A stretch of DNA of 13,492 bases from JBBQIY01 sp964618405 (GCA_964618405.1 CAZUAY010000088.1:1-13492), one strand, 5' to 3'; counted from the first letter of the stretch, positions 1 to 6,743 are shown. Translations and numbers: made by a program. Notes: a model not told the origin generated them from the letters alone.

Positions 1-1449
1 GATCTCGGCGCAGGGAGTGGGCGTGTCATCGCGGCACGCTATGATGGAAAGACGATTGCAATGGAGACGGTGAATCGGTTTGCTAATGTCCCAGTTGAGT
101 TTAACGGACATTTGTTCTGGAACATTCCCTCGTTGCTTTCCAACATCCGATCTGGACTTGCTGCCGCTTATGAAAAATACGGACATGTTCAGTCGGTGGG
201 CGTCGATAGCTGGGGGGTCGATTATGCACTACTGGATCGCTCCGGCCGCATGTTGTCGTTGCCGTATGCCTATCGCGATAAACGCAACACCCCGGCTAAT
301 ACGCAGCAAGTTTTCGATGCCGTTGGTCGCAAGCAACTGTATCAGGCAACGGGTATTCAGTTTATGGACATCAATACGCTCTTCCAGTTGAACGCTGAGC
401 GCAACGAATTGGACTCCCTGCTTGCTCAAGCTGATCGATTGCTCTTCATTCCCGATCTCATTAACTTCGCGCTATGCGGCGTGATGGCGAATGAGGCGAC
501 GATTGCCAGCACGAGCCAGCTCATCGACATTCAGACACGTGACTGGTCCCGTTCGCTGATGGATGCCGTGGGCATCCCAAGGAAGTTGTTCAGCACACCC
601 GTCCAGCCCGGCACGATTCTAGGAAAGATCTGCGGGATTACGGGGATGGAGCACGTTCCGCTCGTGGCAGTTGGTGCGCATGACACCGCTTCTGCAGTCG
701 CCTCGGTGCCCTCAGACCCTGCCACGTCGTGGGGTTATCTGGCTACCGGCACTTGGGCACTCCTTGGCATCGAGACGGAGAAGGCTATTCTTTCGGACCT
801 CTCTTACGAACTCTGCTACACGCACGAGGGCGCCGTGAACGGAAAATTCCGTTATCTCAAAAATTGCACGGGCATGTGGATGATTCAGGAACTGAGGCGG
901 GCGTGGGCAGAGAACGGTCAAGCTCCTGATTTCGATGCACTCATGCAAGCGGCACTTTCGGCCCCCCCATTCCGCTCATTAATCGATCCCGACTACTCCG
1001 ATTTTCAATCGCCAGGGCGGATGCCAGAAAAAATGGTGGAATTTTGTCGCAAGACGAATCAGCCGATCCCAGAAACGAAGGGGCAGTTCTACCGCGCGGC
1101 CATGGAGGGTATTGTGATGCGCTATCGCGAGGTCTGGAGCGAACTCGACCAACTCACGGGTGTGAAACGCGATATTCTGCACATGATCGGCGGGGCAACG
1201 AAGGATGCGATGCACTGCCAGATGACAGCCGACGCGCTCAATGTGAAGATCGCCTGTGGCCCCGTCGAAGGTGCCTCCATGGGCAATGCGATTGCGCAGA
1301 TGGTGGGGACGGGCGATCTTGCGTCCTTTGATGCGGGACGCCAGCTTGTGCGGGACTCGATTCAACTCGAATACTGGGAGCCAAAGGATGCTGCCGACTG
1401 GGATCGCGCCTTTGAAACGTGGCGGACTTGTCGCTCAGCAGCGAAATAA
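1..1449 (+). CDS. rhaB: Rhamnulokinase (FGGY carbohydrate kinase), 5'-truncated by window edge
   Basis: This kinase would phosphorylate L-rhamnulose to L-rhamnulose 1-phosphate with ATP in the cytoplasm, the second step of rhamnose catabolism. The frame is open from base 1 and begins DLGAGSGRV, the phosphate-binding opening of the FGGY fold, so only a few N-terminal codons lie outside the window; the ATG at 61 is internal. The 482 residues present fit the family's usual length of about 490. Visible motifs are GVDSWGVDYALLD (sugar/ATP site of the first domain), GAHDTASAVASVP with the likely catalytic Asp, the rhamnulokinase-type NCTGMW segment, and in the second domain MIGGATKDAMHCQMTADA followed by GPVEGASMGNAIAQ. 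The usual GGG of the C-terminal motif reads GGA here. No other rha gene is visible. A related FGGY kinase (for example fuculokinase) is less likely because of the NCTGMW and GPVE signatures. Confidence 0.92.
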   Translation, partial: DLGAGSGRVIAARYDGKTIAMETVNRFANVPVEFNGHLFWNIPSLLSNIRSGLAAAYEKYGHVQSVGVDSWGVDYALLDRSGRMLSLPYAYRDKRNTPANTQQVFDAVGRKQLYQATGIQFMDINTLFQLNAERNELDSLLAQADRLLFIPDLINFALCGVMANEATIASTSQLIDIQTRDWSRSLMDAVGIPRKLFSTPVQPGTILGKICGITGMEHVPLVAVGAHDTASAVASVPSDPATSWGYLATGTWALLGIETEKAILSDLSYELCYTHEGAVNGKFRYLKNCTGMWMIQELRRAWAENGQAPDFDALMQAALSAPPFRSLIDPDYSDFQSPGRMPEKMVEFCRKTNQPIPETKGQFYRAAMEGIVMRYREVWSELDQLTGVKRDILHMIGGATKDAMHCQMTADALNVKIACGPVEGASMGNAIAQMVGTGDLASFDAGRQLVRDSIQLEYWEPKDAADWDRAFETWRTCRSAAK

Positions 1450-1539
1450 GCGAAATAAGCAAGTCTTGCCTCATGCGCCAGCAAGATGTTATCATTGAGG
1501 CTGTTTATTGAGTTCATGAAGAAAGACAAGGAACGACAG

Positions 1540-1791
1540 ATGCCAGTTTATCGATATGAAGTTAAGGACGGTGTGGCAGGGTGTAAACACTGCCACGACG
1601 GCTTTGAAGTGATGCAAACGATCAGCGCCAAGCGGCTTGAGGTGTGCCCCGAGTGCGGAGCGGTGGTCGTTAAGACCCCTGTGGCTTCTTCTGTCGGGCG
1701 TTCTGAAGGTGCATTTGATGACCGAGCGAAGGCTGCTGGATTTTCAAAGTTAAAACGCCTCGGTAAGGGCGAGTATGAAAAACAATATTAA
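1540..1791 (+). CDS. FmdB-type zinc-ribbon protein (83 aa)
   Basis: A small protein of the FmdB/CxxC zinc-ribbon family, named after a putative regulator of formamidase genes; its molecular function is not established. It begins MPVYRYEV, the typical start of the family (MPxYxYxC), and carries two Cys pairs, C15-x2-C18 and C36-x2-C39, that would bind one zinc ion. The rest is a polar tail rich in Lys, Ser and Gly, as usual for the family. I place the start at 1540 because it gives the family N-terminus and has AAGGAA at 1528-1533 six bases upstream; the frame also stays open from ATG 1516. It lies 15 bases before rmlA and is probably cotranscribed with it, though nothing in the sequence ties its role to rhamnose synthesis. 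Confidence 0.85.
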   Translation: MPVYRYEVKDGVAGCKHCHDGFEVMQTISAKRLEVCPECGAVVVKTPVASSVGRSEGAFDDRAKAAGFSKLKRLGKGEYEKQY

Positions 1792-1798
1792 AAAGGAG
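1791..1798 (+). promoter_or_regulatory. Strong ribosome binding site for rmlA
   Basis: AAAAGGAG, a near-perfect Shine-Dalgarno sequence eight bases before the ATG at 1807. It overlaps the stop codon of the zinc-ribbon gene, which supports cotranscription and fixes the rmlA start. Confidence 0.75.
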
Positions 1799-1806
1799 TA
1801 CTGAAG

Positions 1807-2679
1807 ATGAAGGGAATCGTTTTGGCTGGAGGTTCTGGCACGCGGCTTTATCCGATCACAAGGGCGGTGAGTAAGCAATTGCTGCCGATCTATGACAAGC
1901 CGATGATCTACTATCCAATCTCAGTACTCATGCTTGCTGGAATTCGGGACATTTTGATCATCAGTACGCCGATGGATTTGCCGCTTTTCAAACATCTTTT
2001 AGGAGATGGATCCTCGTTTGGTGTGAAGTTCACTTACGCGGAGCAGCCCCGTCCGGAGGGGCTTGCGCAGGCGTTCATCATCGGTGCTGATTTCATTGCG
2101 GGAGAGCCTGTGGCGCTGGTGTTGGGCGACAATATATTCTTCGGGCAGGGTCTCAGGGAACTCGTTCGCAACTCGGCGAAAATTCAAGATGGCGCGCGTG
2201 TGTTTGGTTATCGCGTCAGTGACCCCGAGCGTTACGGTGTGGTTGAATTCGATAAGGATCAAAACGTTGTGGGTTTGGAAGAGAAGCCTACGAATCCGAA
2301 GTCTTCCTTTGCGGTTCCAGGACTCTACTTTTACGATGAGCATGTTGTCGAGTATGCAACGAATTTGAAGCCATCGCCTCGCGGTGAGTTGGAGATCACG
2401 GACCTGAACATCGTCTACATGAAGAAGAACAAGCTTAAGGTTGAGTTGATGGGGCGTGGCATTGCGTGGCTTGATACGGGCACTTACGCGTCCTTGCTTG
2501 AGGCGTCGAATTTTGTCGAAACGATTCAGAATCGTCAGGGATTAAAAATTTCATGCCTTGAGGAGATTGCTTTCCGAAATGGTTTCATTTCTAAAGAAAA
2601 GCTACAAGAGCTTGGGAATGCGATGAGCAAGAATGAATACGGGCGCTACTTGCTCCAGATGGTAAAGGAAGAAAAATGA
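1807..2679 (+). CDS. rmlA: Glucose-1-phosphate thymidylyltransferase (dTDP-glucose pyrophosphorylase)
   Basis: Joins dTTP and glucose 1-phosphate into dTDP-glucose plus pyrophosphate, the committed first step of dTDP-L-rhamnose synthesis, in the cytoplasm. The 290 residues match the usual 290-295. The nucleotide-binding motif GGSGTRLYPIT lies at residues 8-18, followed by SKQLLPIYDKPMIYYP (22-37), the metal-binding LGDNIF segment near residue 107, EEKP near 158, and GRGIAWLDTGT near 220, which is highly typical of RmlA. The gene overlaps the ATG of rmlC by four bases (ATGA), implying translational coupling. rmlB and rmlD are not seen in the window. It could also supply dTDP-glucose to other deoxysugar pathways, but the adjacent rmlC favours rhamnose. 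Confidence 0.96.
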   Translation: MKGIVLAGGSGTRLYPITRAVSKQLLPIYDKPMIYYPISVLMLAGIRDILIISTPMDLPLFKHLLGDGSSFGVKFTYAEQPRPEGLAQAFIIGADFIAGEPVALVLGDNIFFGQGLRELVRNSAKIQDGARVFGYRVSDPERYGVVEFDKDQNVVGLEEKPTNPKSSFAVPGLYFYDEHVVEYATNLKPSPRGELEITDLNIVYMKKNKLKVELMGRGIAWLDTGTYASLLEASNFVETIQNRQGLKISCLEEIAFRNGFISKEKLQELGNAMSKNEYGRYLLQMVKEEK

Positions 2680-3224
2680 GTTTCGAAACCTGTCATCTGC
2701 CGGACGCAGTGATTTGCCGACCTCGAGTTTTTAACGATAACCGGGGATACTTCAAAGAAATCAGCCGTCGTGATACGTATGCCGAAAACGGGATTGATCG
2801 CGATCTCGTGCAAGTCAATATGTCTTATTCGAAACAAAACGTGTTGCGCGGGTTGCATTATCAACTCAAGTTTCCGCAGGCGAAGCTTGTGTCCGTGGCA
2901 CATGGAAGAATTTATGATGTGATTGTCGATTGCCGTCGGCATTCTCCTGCATTTGGCAAATGGTTTGGTGTTGAACTCTCCGCAGAAGGGGGTGAAGAAC
3001 TTTTCGTGCCAGAAGGTTTCGCGCATGGTTTCTATGTGATGAGCGATACGGCGGCGGTCGTGTATCAGTGCAGTGACTATTATCATCCTGGTGACGAGTA
3101 CGGGTTAAATTGGAAGTCGAAGGCACTCGCGTTCGACTGGCCGTGTGAAGAGCCGATCCTGTCGGAGAAGGACCTCGCATTGCCGATGTTTGAAGAGGTT
3201 GTTGCAACGGAGTTGCCAGCTTAG
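2676..3224 (+). CDS. rmlC: dTDP-4-dehydrorhamnose 3,5-epimerase
   Basis: Epimerises dTDP-4-keto-6-deoxyglucose at C3 and C5 to dTDP-4-keto-L-rhamnose, the third step of dTDP-L-rhamnose synthesis. The 182-residue cupin has the family length. RGLHYQ (58-63) holds the catalytic base His61; K70 follows in the FPQAKLV strand; VPEGFAHGF is at 111-119; the likely catalytic Tyr is Y130 in VVYQCSDYY; and WKSKALAFDWP closes the fold. The start ATG overlaps the end of rmlA and is preceded by AAAGGA at 2664-2669 inside rmlA. No rmlD or rmlB follows: ten bases after the stop the sequence enters the heptamer-repeat region and the assembly gap. Close relatives include 3- or 5-only epimerases of other deoxysugar pathways, but pairing with rmlA makes the rhamnose role the best reading. 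Confidence 0.95.
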   Translation: MSFETCHLPDAVICRPRVFNDNRGYFKEISRRDTYAENGIDRDLVQVNMSYSKQNVLRGLHYQLKFPQAKLVSVAHGRIYDVIVDCRRHSPAFGKWFGVELSAEGGEELFVPEGFAHGFYVMSDTAAVVYQCSDYYHPGDEYGLNWKSKALAFDWPCEEPILSEKDLALPMFEEVVATELPA

Positions 3225-3252
3225 GAGAAGGTTTTAGGTGTTAGGCCCTAGC

Positions 3253-3352
3253 NNNNNNNNNNNNNNNNNNNNNNNNNNNNNNNNNNNNNNNNNNNNNNNN
3301 NNNNNNNNNNNNNNNNNNNNNNNNNNNNNNNNNNNNNNNNNNNNNNNNNNNN
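3253..3352. other. Assembly gap (100 Ns)
   Basis: One hundred Ns, the conventional placeholder for a scaffold gap of unknown size. The 18 bases before it (3235-3252) and the 18 after it (3353-3370) are identical, TAGGTGTTAGGCCCTAGC. The two contig ends may therefore overlap, with little or nothing missing; alternatively a longer run of the repeat is lost. Confidence 0.95.
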
Positions 3353-3418
3353 TAGGTGTTAGGCCCTAGCTGTTAGGCAAATCCTGCGAAACCGCTAAGA
3401 CCTAGGTCCTAAAACCTA
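3353..3418. repeat. Imperfect inverted repeat (possible hairpin)
   Basis: Left arm 3353-3376 and right arm 3395-3418 are complementary at 20 of 24 positions, with the loop at 3377-3394. The arms are built from the heptamer units described for the surrounding region. No run of T follows, so it is not a textbook intrinsic terminator, but it lies between two plus-strand genes where a terminator or RNA-stabilising hairpin would be plausible. Confidence 0.6.
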
Positions 3419-3465
3419 ACACCTAGCTAGAGCCTAAAACCTAACCCCTTTCTCACCACCCCATT

Positions 3466-4419
3466 ATGAAAAAAGCTCACAAGAACCTACTCAAAATTAC
3501 GCTTACGGCTGTGATCCTTGGCTTACTTTATCGTAAGATGGACGTTGATGGGTTTCGTGAGATTGTGCGAGGCATTCGAATTTGGCCGCTGGCTGGGTTT
3601 TTCCTCATCTGCGTTTCTAACATGTGGTTGAGTTCATTGCGCTGGGGACTTTTGCTTCGTGCTGACGGTTTCAACATCCCGACGCGCAAGCTATTTGTGA
3701 GTCACTGGATCGCGTCGTTTTTCAATTTTTTTATGCCGTCCAACATCGGTGGCGATGTCTACCGAATCGCAGACATAGCGAAGAAGAGTGGCAAGACGGT
3801 GAATACGGTGGCCTCGGTATTTGCGGATCGTCTGACGGGGTTCATTGCCATGTCGATGCTCGGGTTCTTGTTTCCGCTGATCGGGCTTCGCGCCGTGCCG
3901 GTTGAGCATCGGTGGAAGCTCGCCATCTCGCTTGTTGTGTTTCTTGGGTTTATGTTCCTTGCCGCTCTCGTTTGGCAGCAAGGGATTCTGCGTTATATGG
4001 CGAAATTCTTGCCGGGAAAATTGCGTATCAAGGTTGAAGAAATCCTCGAACTGTTTTTGGAGTCTGTTCACGAATACGGACGTAATCCGCTCGTCTTGAT
4101 GAAGTGCTTGGCCATTTCGCTGTTGTTCCAATTCATGGTCATCGTGGCGGTGTATTGCGTAGGTTCTTCGCTTCGTCTTGACATTCCGTTCTTCAGCTAT
4201 TGTGTCTTTGTTCCACTTGTGTGTCTACTGGAATCTGTGCCGAGTACCATTAACGGGATGGGCTTCCGCGATGCGGGGTACCTCATGTTTTTCTCGGCGG
4301 TGGGGCTTGCCAATCCGATGTCGGCTGCTCCAGCAATGTCGCTGCTTTACATGATGCTCACGCTCATCTACGCCTCCTGTGGTGGACTCCTTTTTCTTCG
4401 CCGTTTACGCAATGCGTAG
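3466..4419 (+). CDS. Flippase-like integral membrane protein (UPF0104 / LPG-synthase TM domain family)
   Basis: A 317-residue polytopic membrane protein of the lysylphosphatidylglycerol synthase TM/AglD-like family. Relatives include the flippase part of MprF and proteins implicated in lipid or polyprenyl-sugar handling; the substrate here is unknown. Family hallmarks are LSSLRWGLLL near residue 50, FFNFFMPSNIGGDVYRI near 86-102 with the conserved GGD-x2-R, a following ADRLTGF segment, and near the C-terminus VPSTINGMGFRDAGY, where the family usually has RE rather than RD. About seven hydrophobic segments are visible. There is no cytoplasmic aminoacyl-transferase domain, so it is not a full MprF. 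The ATG at 3466 has no clear Shine-Dalgarno. It follows the rml genes and is bracketed by heptamer repeats on both sides, consistent with but not proof of a role in envelope glycan or lipid export. Confidence 0.85.
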   Translation: MKKAHKNLLKITLTAVILGLLYRKMDVDGFREIVRGIRIWPLAGFFLICVSNMWLSSLRWGLLLRADGFNIPTRKLFVSHWIASFFNFFMPSNIGGDVYRIADIAKKSGKTVNTVASVFADRLTGFIAMSMLGFLFPLIGLRAVPVEHRWKLAISLVVFLGFMFLAALVWQQGILRYMAKFLPGKLRIKVEEILELFLESVHEYGRNPLVLMKCLAISLLFQFMVIVAVYCVGSSLRLDIPFFSYCVFVPLVCLLESVPSTINGMGFRDAGYLMFFSAVGLANPMSAAPAMSLLYMMLTLIYASCGGLLFLRRLRNA

Positions 4420-4425
4420 ACGAAG

Positions 4426-4453
4426 GTGTTAGGTTTCAGGCCCTAAGTTTTAG
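4426..4453. repeat. Heptamer-repeat cluster, TTAG type (4 units)
   Basis: Four consecutive 7-base units starting seven bases after a stop codon; the first is GTGTTAG and the last GTTTTAG. The same units, in a different order, occur after rmlC at 3232-3252, so this is a second copy of the same repeat family in the same position relative to a gene end. Confidence 0.65.
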
Positions 4454-4639
4454 CCAATTCTAGTGCCAAATTGTCTATCAGGCCTTATTCCAGACCCTGT
4501 TTTATCTGTTGTTTCGAAGTCACAGCGGCTCAGGGAAGGTGCATACAACAGAACGCACTTGGAGAGGAAACTGCACGCTTTCGGGTGATACACGAATCAT
4601 TCCGTCAATATTGGCATAAGTCATTGATTTCCAAATGCC

Positions 4640-4667
4640 GACTCCTGCCTTCTGACTCCTGGTTTCT
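4640..4667. repeat. Heptamer-repeat cluster, GACTCCT type (4 units)
   Basis: Four 7-base units, with GACTCCT exact in the first (4640-4646) and third (4654-4660) positions and diverged TTCT-ending units in the second and fourth. The period equals that of the TTAG-type clusters but the sequence is different. Confidence 0.55.
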
Positions 4668-4740
4668 GTGTAATTCAACTTTAGTGAATCGTACCACTGG
4701 GTACGGCACAGTTTCTGCTCGTATGCGCGTGTATGTTTAT

Positions 4741-4762
4741 GTTAGAGTAAGTTTGTTCTAAC
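4741..4762. promoter_or_regulatory. Dyad-symmetric site upstream of the secretin operon
   Basis: Perfect 6-base inverted repeat GTTAGA (4741-4746) and TCTAAC (4757-4762) separated by 10 bases, about 33 bases before the chosen secretin start. The spacing fits an operator half-site pair or a small hairpin in the 5' leader; no regulator is identified. TATGTT occurs twice in tandem just before it (4732-4743), but without a matching -35. Confidence 0.3.
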
Positions 4763-4795
4763 CCCATTTTGAACCTCTCAACTAACGTCGCCGTT

Positions 4796-6739
4796 ATGAT
4801 TTTAAAAATTCCCATGGTCGTTATTCTCCTTGCGCTGTTGCTAGTCGCTTCGGGGGGATGTCTCGCTCCTCAAGCATCTGTTGAGCCTACGCCGTTTGAG
4901 ATTTCTTTGCACGAGGCTGAGGCGCAGTTACGTGTTGCAGAACAAGCCTTCCTATCGGGCGATAATAATACGGCGCTTCGGATCTGTGCGGAGCTTTCGT
5001 CGGCACGGCCAGAAACACCAGGGCTTGAACCCTTTCGGCTGAAGGTTCTTGTGGCCGTACAGAAACAAGAGGCGCTTCGTGCGGAGCAGGCTACCATTAT
5101 CGACAAGCGTCGTGCGATGACGGAGGCTCTCGAAGCAGTTTCACTTCCAGATCGGTATGGAATTCGAGGAAAAGCGGAGGCGTTGCCGCTGGATCAACTT
5201 AGCCCTGAGAGTCCGATTCGAAAGCAACTTGAACAAGTTGTGGGCTTGAGCCTCCGGGACGTGACCTTGTCTGATCTGATTGCAGCGCTGTCTGCTGATC
5301 TGGGCATTAGCATGATTGCCGACCCTAATCTGGGAGCTGACAAGCGCATCACGATCGAAGGCGACGGGCTGGCGGTGCGGGAAGTGTTGCGCTACGCAGC
5401 GCGAAACTTGGGCGTCGAGTTTCATCTGGGCGAGCGGGTGATCTGGGTAACCGCTGCGAACGCGGGCGCGCCTTTGTTAGAATCCCGGGTTTACCGGCTC
5501 CGTCAGGGCATTCAGATGAGTGCAACGGATTGGGGTGAGGCGCCAGCCGAGGTCAAGAAGAACGTCAGCGACATCGGTATGCTGACCCACAAGGCGACGG
5601 TGCCTTCGAATGAAGAGACCTCTATCGAACGCATTGTGGCAAAGATCGTTCCGGAGCAGGCGGGTTCAGCCATGCATTTTGATCGCGGTTCGCATACGCT
5701 GTTTGTTCGAAATACTCGGGAGAATTTAGAGCAGATCGAGTTGATCGTGCAGGCACTGGATACCACGCCGCCGCAAGTGCTGATCGAAGCGCGGTTTATT
5801 GAAATTGTTGTTGATGATCTTCGCGAGCTGGGTGTTGAGTGGCTTTTATTGGGAACGCCTTGGAACTTAAGTTCTAAGGGTTCGGGGCAGGATGGTGTTG
5901 CGCCCGCTGAGGACAAACTCAAATTTATGGATGGCAGTGCTAGCTATACGCCCTACACGTCGGGGCCCTTAGGGCCGCAGGGGGCGTTTGGGCTGGTCGG
6001 TAGTCCTGCTACGGCGGCTCAGGGCTTGAATCTAACGGTAGAAGGCGTCTTGACGGATCCGCTGTTCAAGGCTGTCTTGCATGCCCTAGAAATTTCGGGT
6101 AAGGGGCGGACGCTCTCCATGCCGCGGGTCACGACCATGAACAACAATCCTGCCAAGTTACGTAGCGGAAGCGATCTTCGCTTTTTTGAAGAGTTTCAGG
6201 CGCAGGCGTTCAGCCTTGTCGATGCCAACAATCAGAAATACACCGTTACCGCATTGATCCCGAGTGGGAGGCCTTCCATTGAAGAGCTGGGGATTACGTT
6301 GCTTGCCGTTCCCAGTGTTGGAGCTGACCGCCAGAAAATCACGCTTCTGCTCAACCCGTCTATCAGCGACCTAGAAGGCTTTGTCTCGTACCAAGACGAC
6401 TCCCTTACGCCGATTATTCAGGCGGGATCGGCGCAGATTCGACAAGTCGTCGTCAAGCTACCCGTCTTCACTCGCCGCGAGGTGGCGACGAAGTTGACGG
6501 TACAAAGCGGCGATACGGTGGTCATGGGAGGTCTAATTGATTCGGTCGAGCAGAAAACCGTTCATAAGATTCCAATTCTCGGAGATATTCCACTGCTGGG
6601 TGCGCTGTTCCGCCGAGTCGGCGTTACGGAGCAACGCCGTAATCTGCTTATTTTTGTGACCGCTACCGTGATTTCTGATCGTGGAGACTCCCTGTTAAGT
6701 TCTCTTTCCAGTTCCGCTGAGGAGGAGCGCACTCCCTAG
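4796..6739 (+). CDS. Secretin, lipoprotein-type outer membrane channel (GspD/PilQ family)
   Basis: Forms the multimeric outer-membrane pore of a type II secretion or type IV pilus-like machine. From ATG 4796 the 647-residue product starts with a hydrophobic signal ending SGGC, giving a predicted lipidated Cys22. A TTG at 4769 in the same frame would add nine polar residues; neither start has a good Shine-Dalgarno, and 4796 gives the cleaner signal peptide. Next come a helical TPR-like stretch (about 36-110), an N0/STN-like domain (144-225, SLRDVTLSDLIAALSADLG), an N1 domain (275-330, ending LDTTPPQVLIEARFIEI) and the secretin domain (about 330-635). That domain contains GRTLSMPRVTTMNNNPA and the hallmark KIPILGDIPLLGALF at 591-605, followed by NLLIFVTATVI. 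A lipidated N-terminus suggests a secretin that reaches the outer membrane without a separate pilotin. It is first in a five-gene operon. Confidence 0.93.
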   Translation: MILKIPMVVILLALLLVASGGCLAPQASVEPTPFEISLHEAEAQLRVAEQAFLSGDNNTALRICAELSSARPETPGLEPFRLKVLVAVQKQEALRAEQATIIDKRRAMTEALEAVSLPDRYGIRGKAEALPLDQLSPESPIRKQLEQVVGLSLRDVTLSDLIAALSADLGISMIADPNLGADKRITIEGDGLAVREVLRYAARNLGVEFHLGERVIWVTAANAGAPLLESRVYRLRQGIQMSATDWGEAPAEVKKNVSDIGMLTHKATVPSNEETSIERIVAKIVPEQAGSAMHFDRGSHTLFVRNTRENLEQIELIVQALDTTPPQVLIEARFIEIVVDDLRELGVEWLLLGTPWNLSSKGSGQDGVAPAEDKLKFMDGSASYTPYTSGPLGPQGAFGLVGSPATAAQGLNLTVEGVLTDPLFKAVLHALEISGKGRTLSMPRVTTMNNNPAKLRSGSDLRFFEEFQAQAFSLVDANNQKYTVTALIPSGRPSIEELGITLLAVPSVGADRQKITLLLNPSISDLEGFVSYQDDSLTPIIQAGSAQIRQVVVKLPVFTRREVATKLTVQSGDTVVMGGLIDSVEQKTVHKIPILGDIPLLGALFRRVGVTEQRRNLLIFVTATVISDRGDSLLSSLSSSAEEERTP

Positions 6740-6743
6740 TCTT

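Larger units (their letters stand above)
3225..3465. repeat. Intergenic heptamer-repeat region with imperfect inverted repeat, interrupted by gap
   Basis: No gene is visible here. The DNA is made of degenerate 7-bp units. To the left they read NNNTTAG (for example GTTTTAG, GTGTTAG) and to the right NNNCCTA (for example AAACCTA, ACACCTA), so the two halves are reverse complements of each other. On the right contig alone, 3353-3376 pairs with 3395-3418 at 20 of 24 positions around an 18-base loop. If the gap is closed on its shared 18 bases, the arms grow to 29 with 24 matches. A further CCTAAAACCTAAC copy sits at 3433-3445. The region could form a large imperfect hairpin between rmlC and the next gene and may act as a terminator or as a dispersed repeat; which of these is not shown. 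Confidence 0.7.
4420..4795. other. Intergenic region with two heptamer-repeat clusters, no supported gene
   Basis: About 375 bases between the flippase-like gene and the secretin operon. It starts with a TTAG-type heptamer cluster (4426-4453), has a second cluster of another sequence (4640-4667), and ends with a dyad-symmetric site (4741-4762). It should hold the promoter of the secretin operon, but no convincing -35/-10 pair or sigma-54 site could be picked. A 96-codon open frame starting at TTG 4471 has no family features and is not annotated. Confidence 0.6.

Noticed and set aside
1464..1486. Hairpin TCTTGC / GCAAGA after rhaB as a terminator
   Set aside because: The stem is only 6 bp with an 11-base loop and no T-run follows, so a terminator call is not supported.
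3231..3445. Telomere-like or CRISPR interpretation of the TTAGG/CCTAA repeats
   Set aside because: The resemblance to TTAGGG is superficial: the units are degenerate, period 7, inverted and internal. There are no identical repeats with unique spacers of regular length and no cas genes.
3466..4419. Full MprF (lysylphosphatidylglycerol synthase) assignment
   Set aside because: Only the membrane domain is present; the cytoplasmic aminoacyl-transferase domain is absent and the gene ends normally.
4612..4630. Possible sigma-54 promoter around TTGGCAT
   Set aside because: The GG element is present, but the downstream GC at the required 10-base spacing is missing.
4471..4761. A 96-codon open frame in the intergenic region upstream of the secretin
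   Set aside because: It begins with TTG, has no ribosome site, no recognisable domain and an irregular composition; it also runs through the GACTCCT heptamer cluster.
6719..6743. GGAGGAG followed by a small GGAG/CTCC hairpin before the PilM-PilN start
   Set aside because: The purine run is inside the secretin gene's end and 16 bases from the ATG; the 4-bp stem is too short to claim as a regulatory structure.
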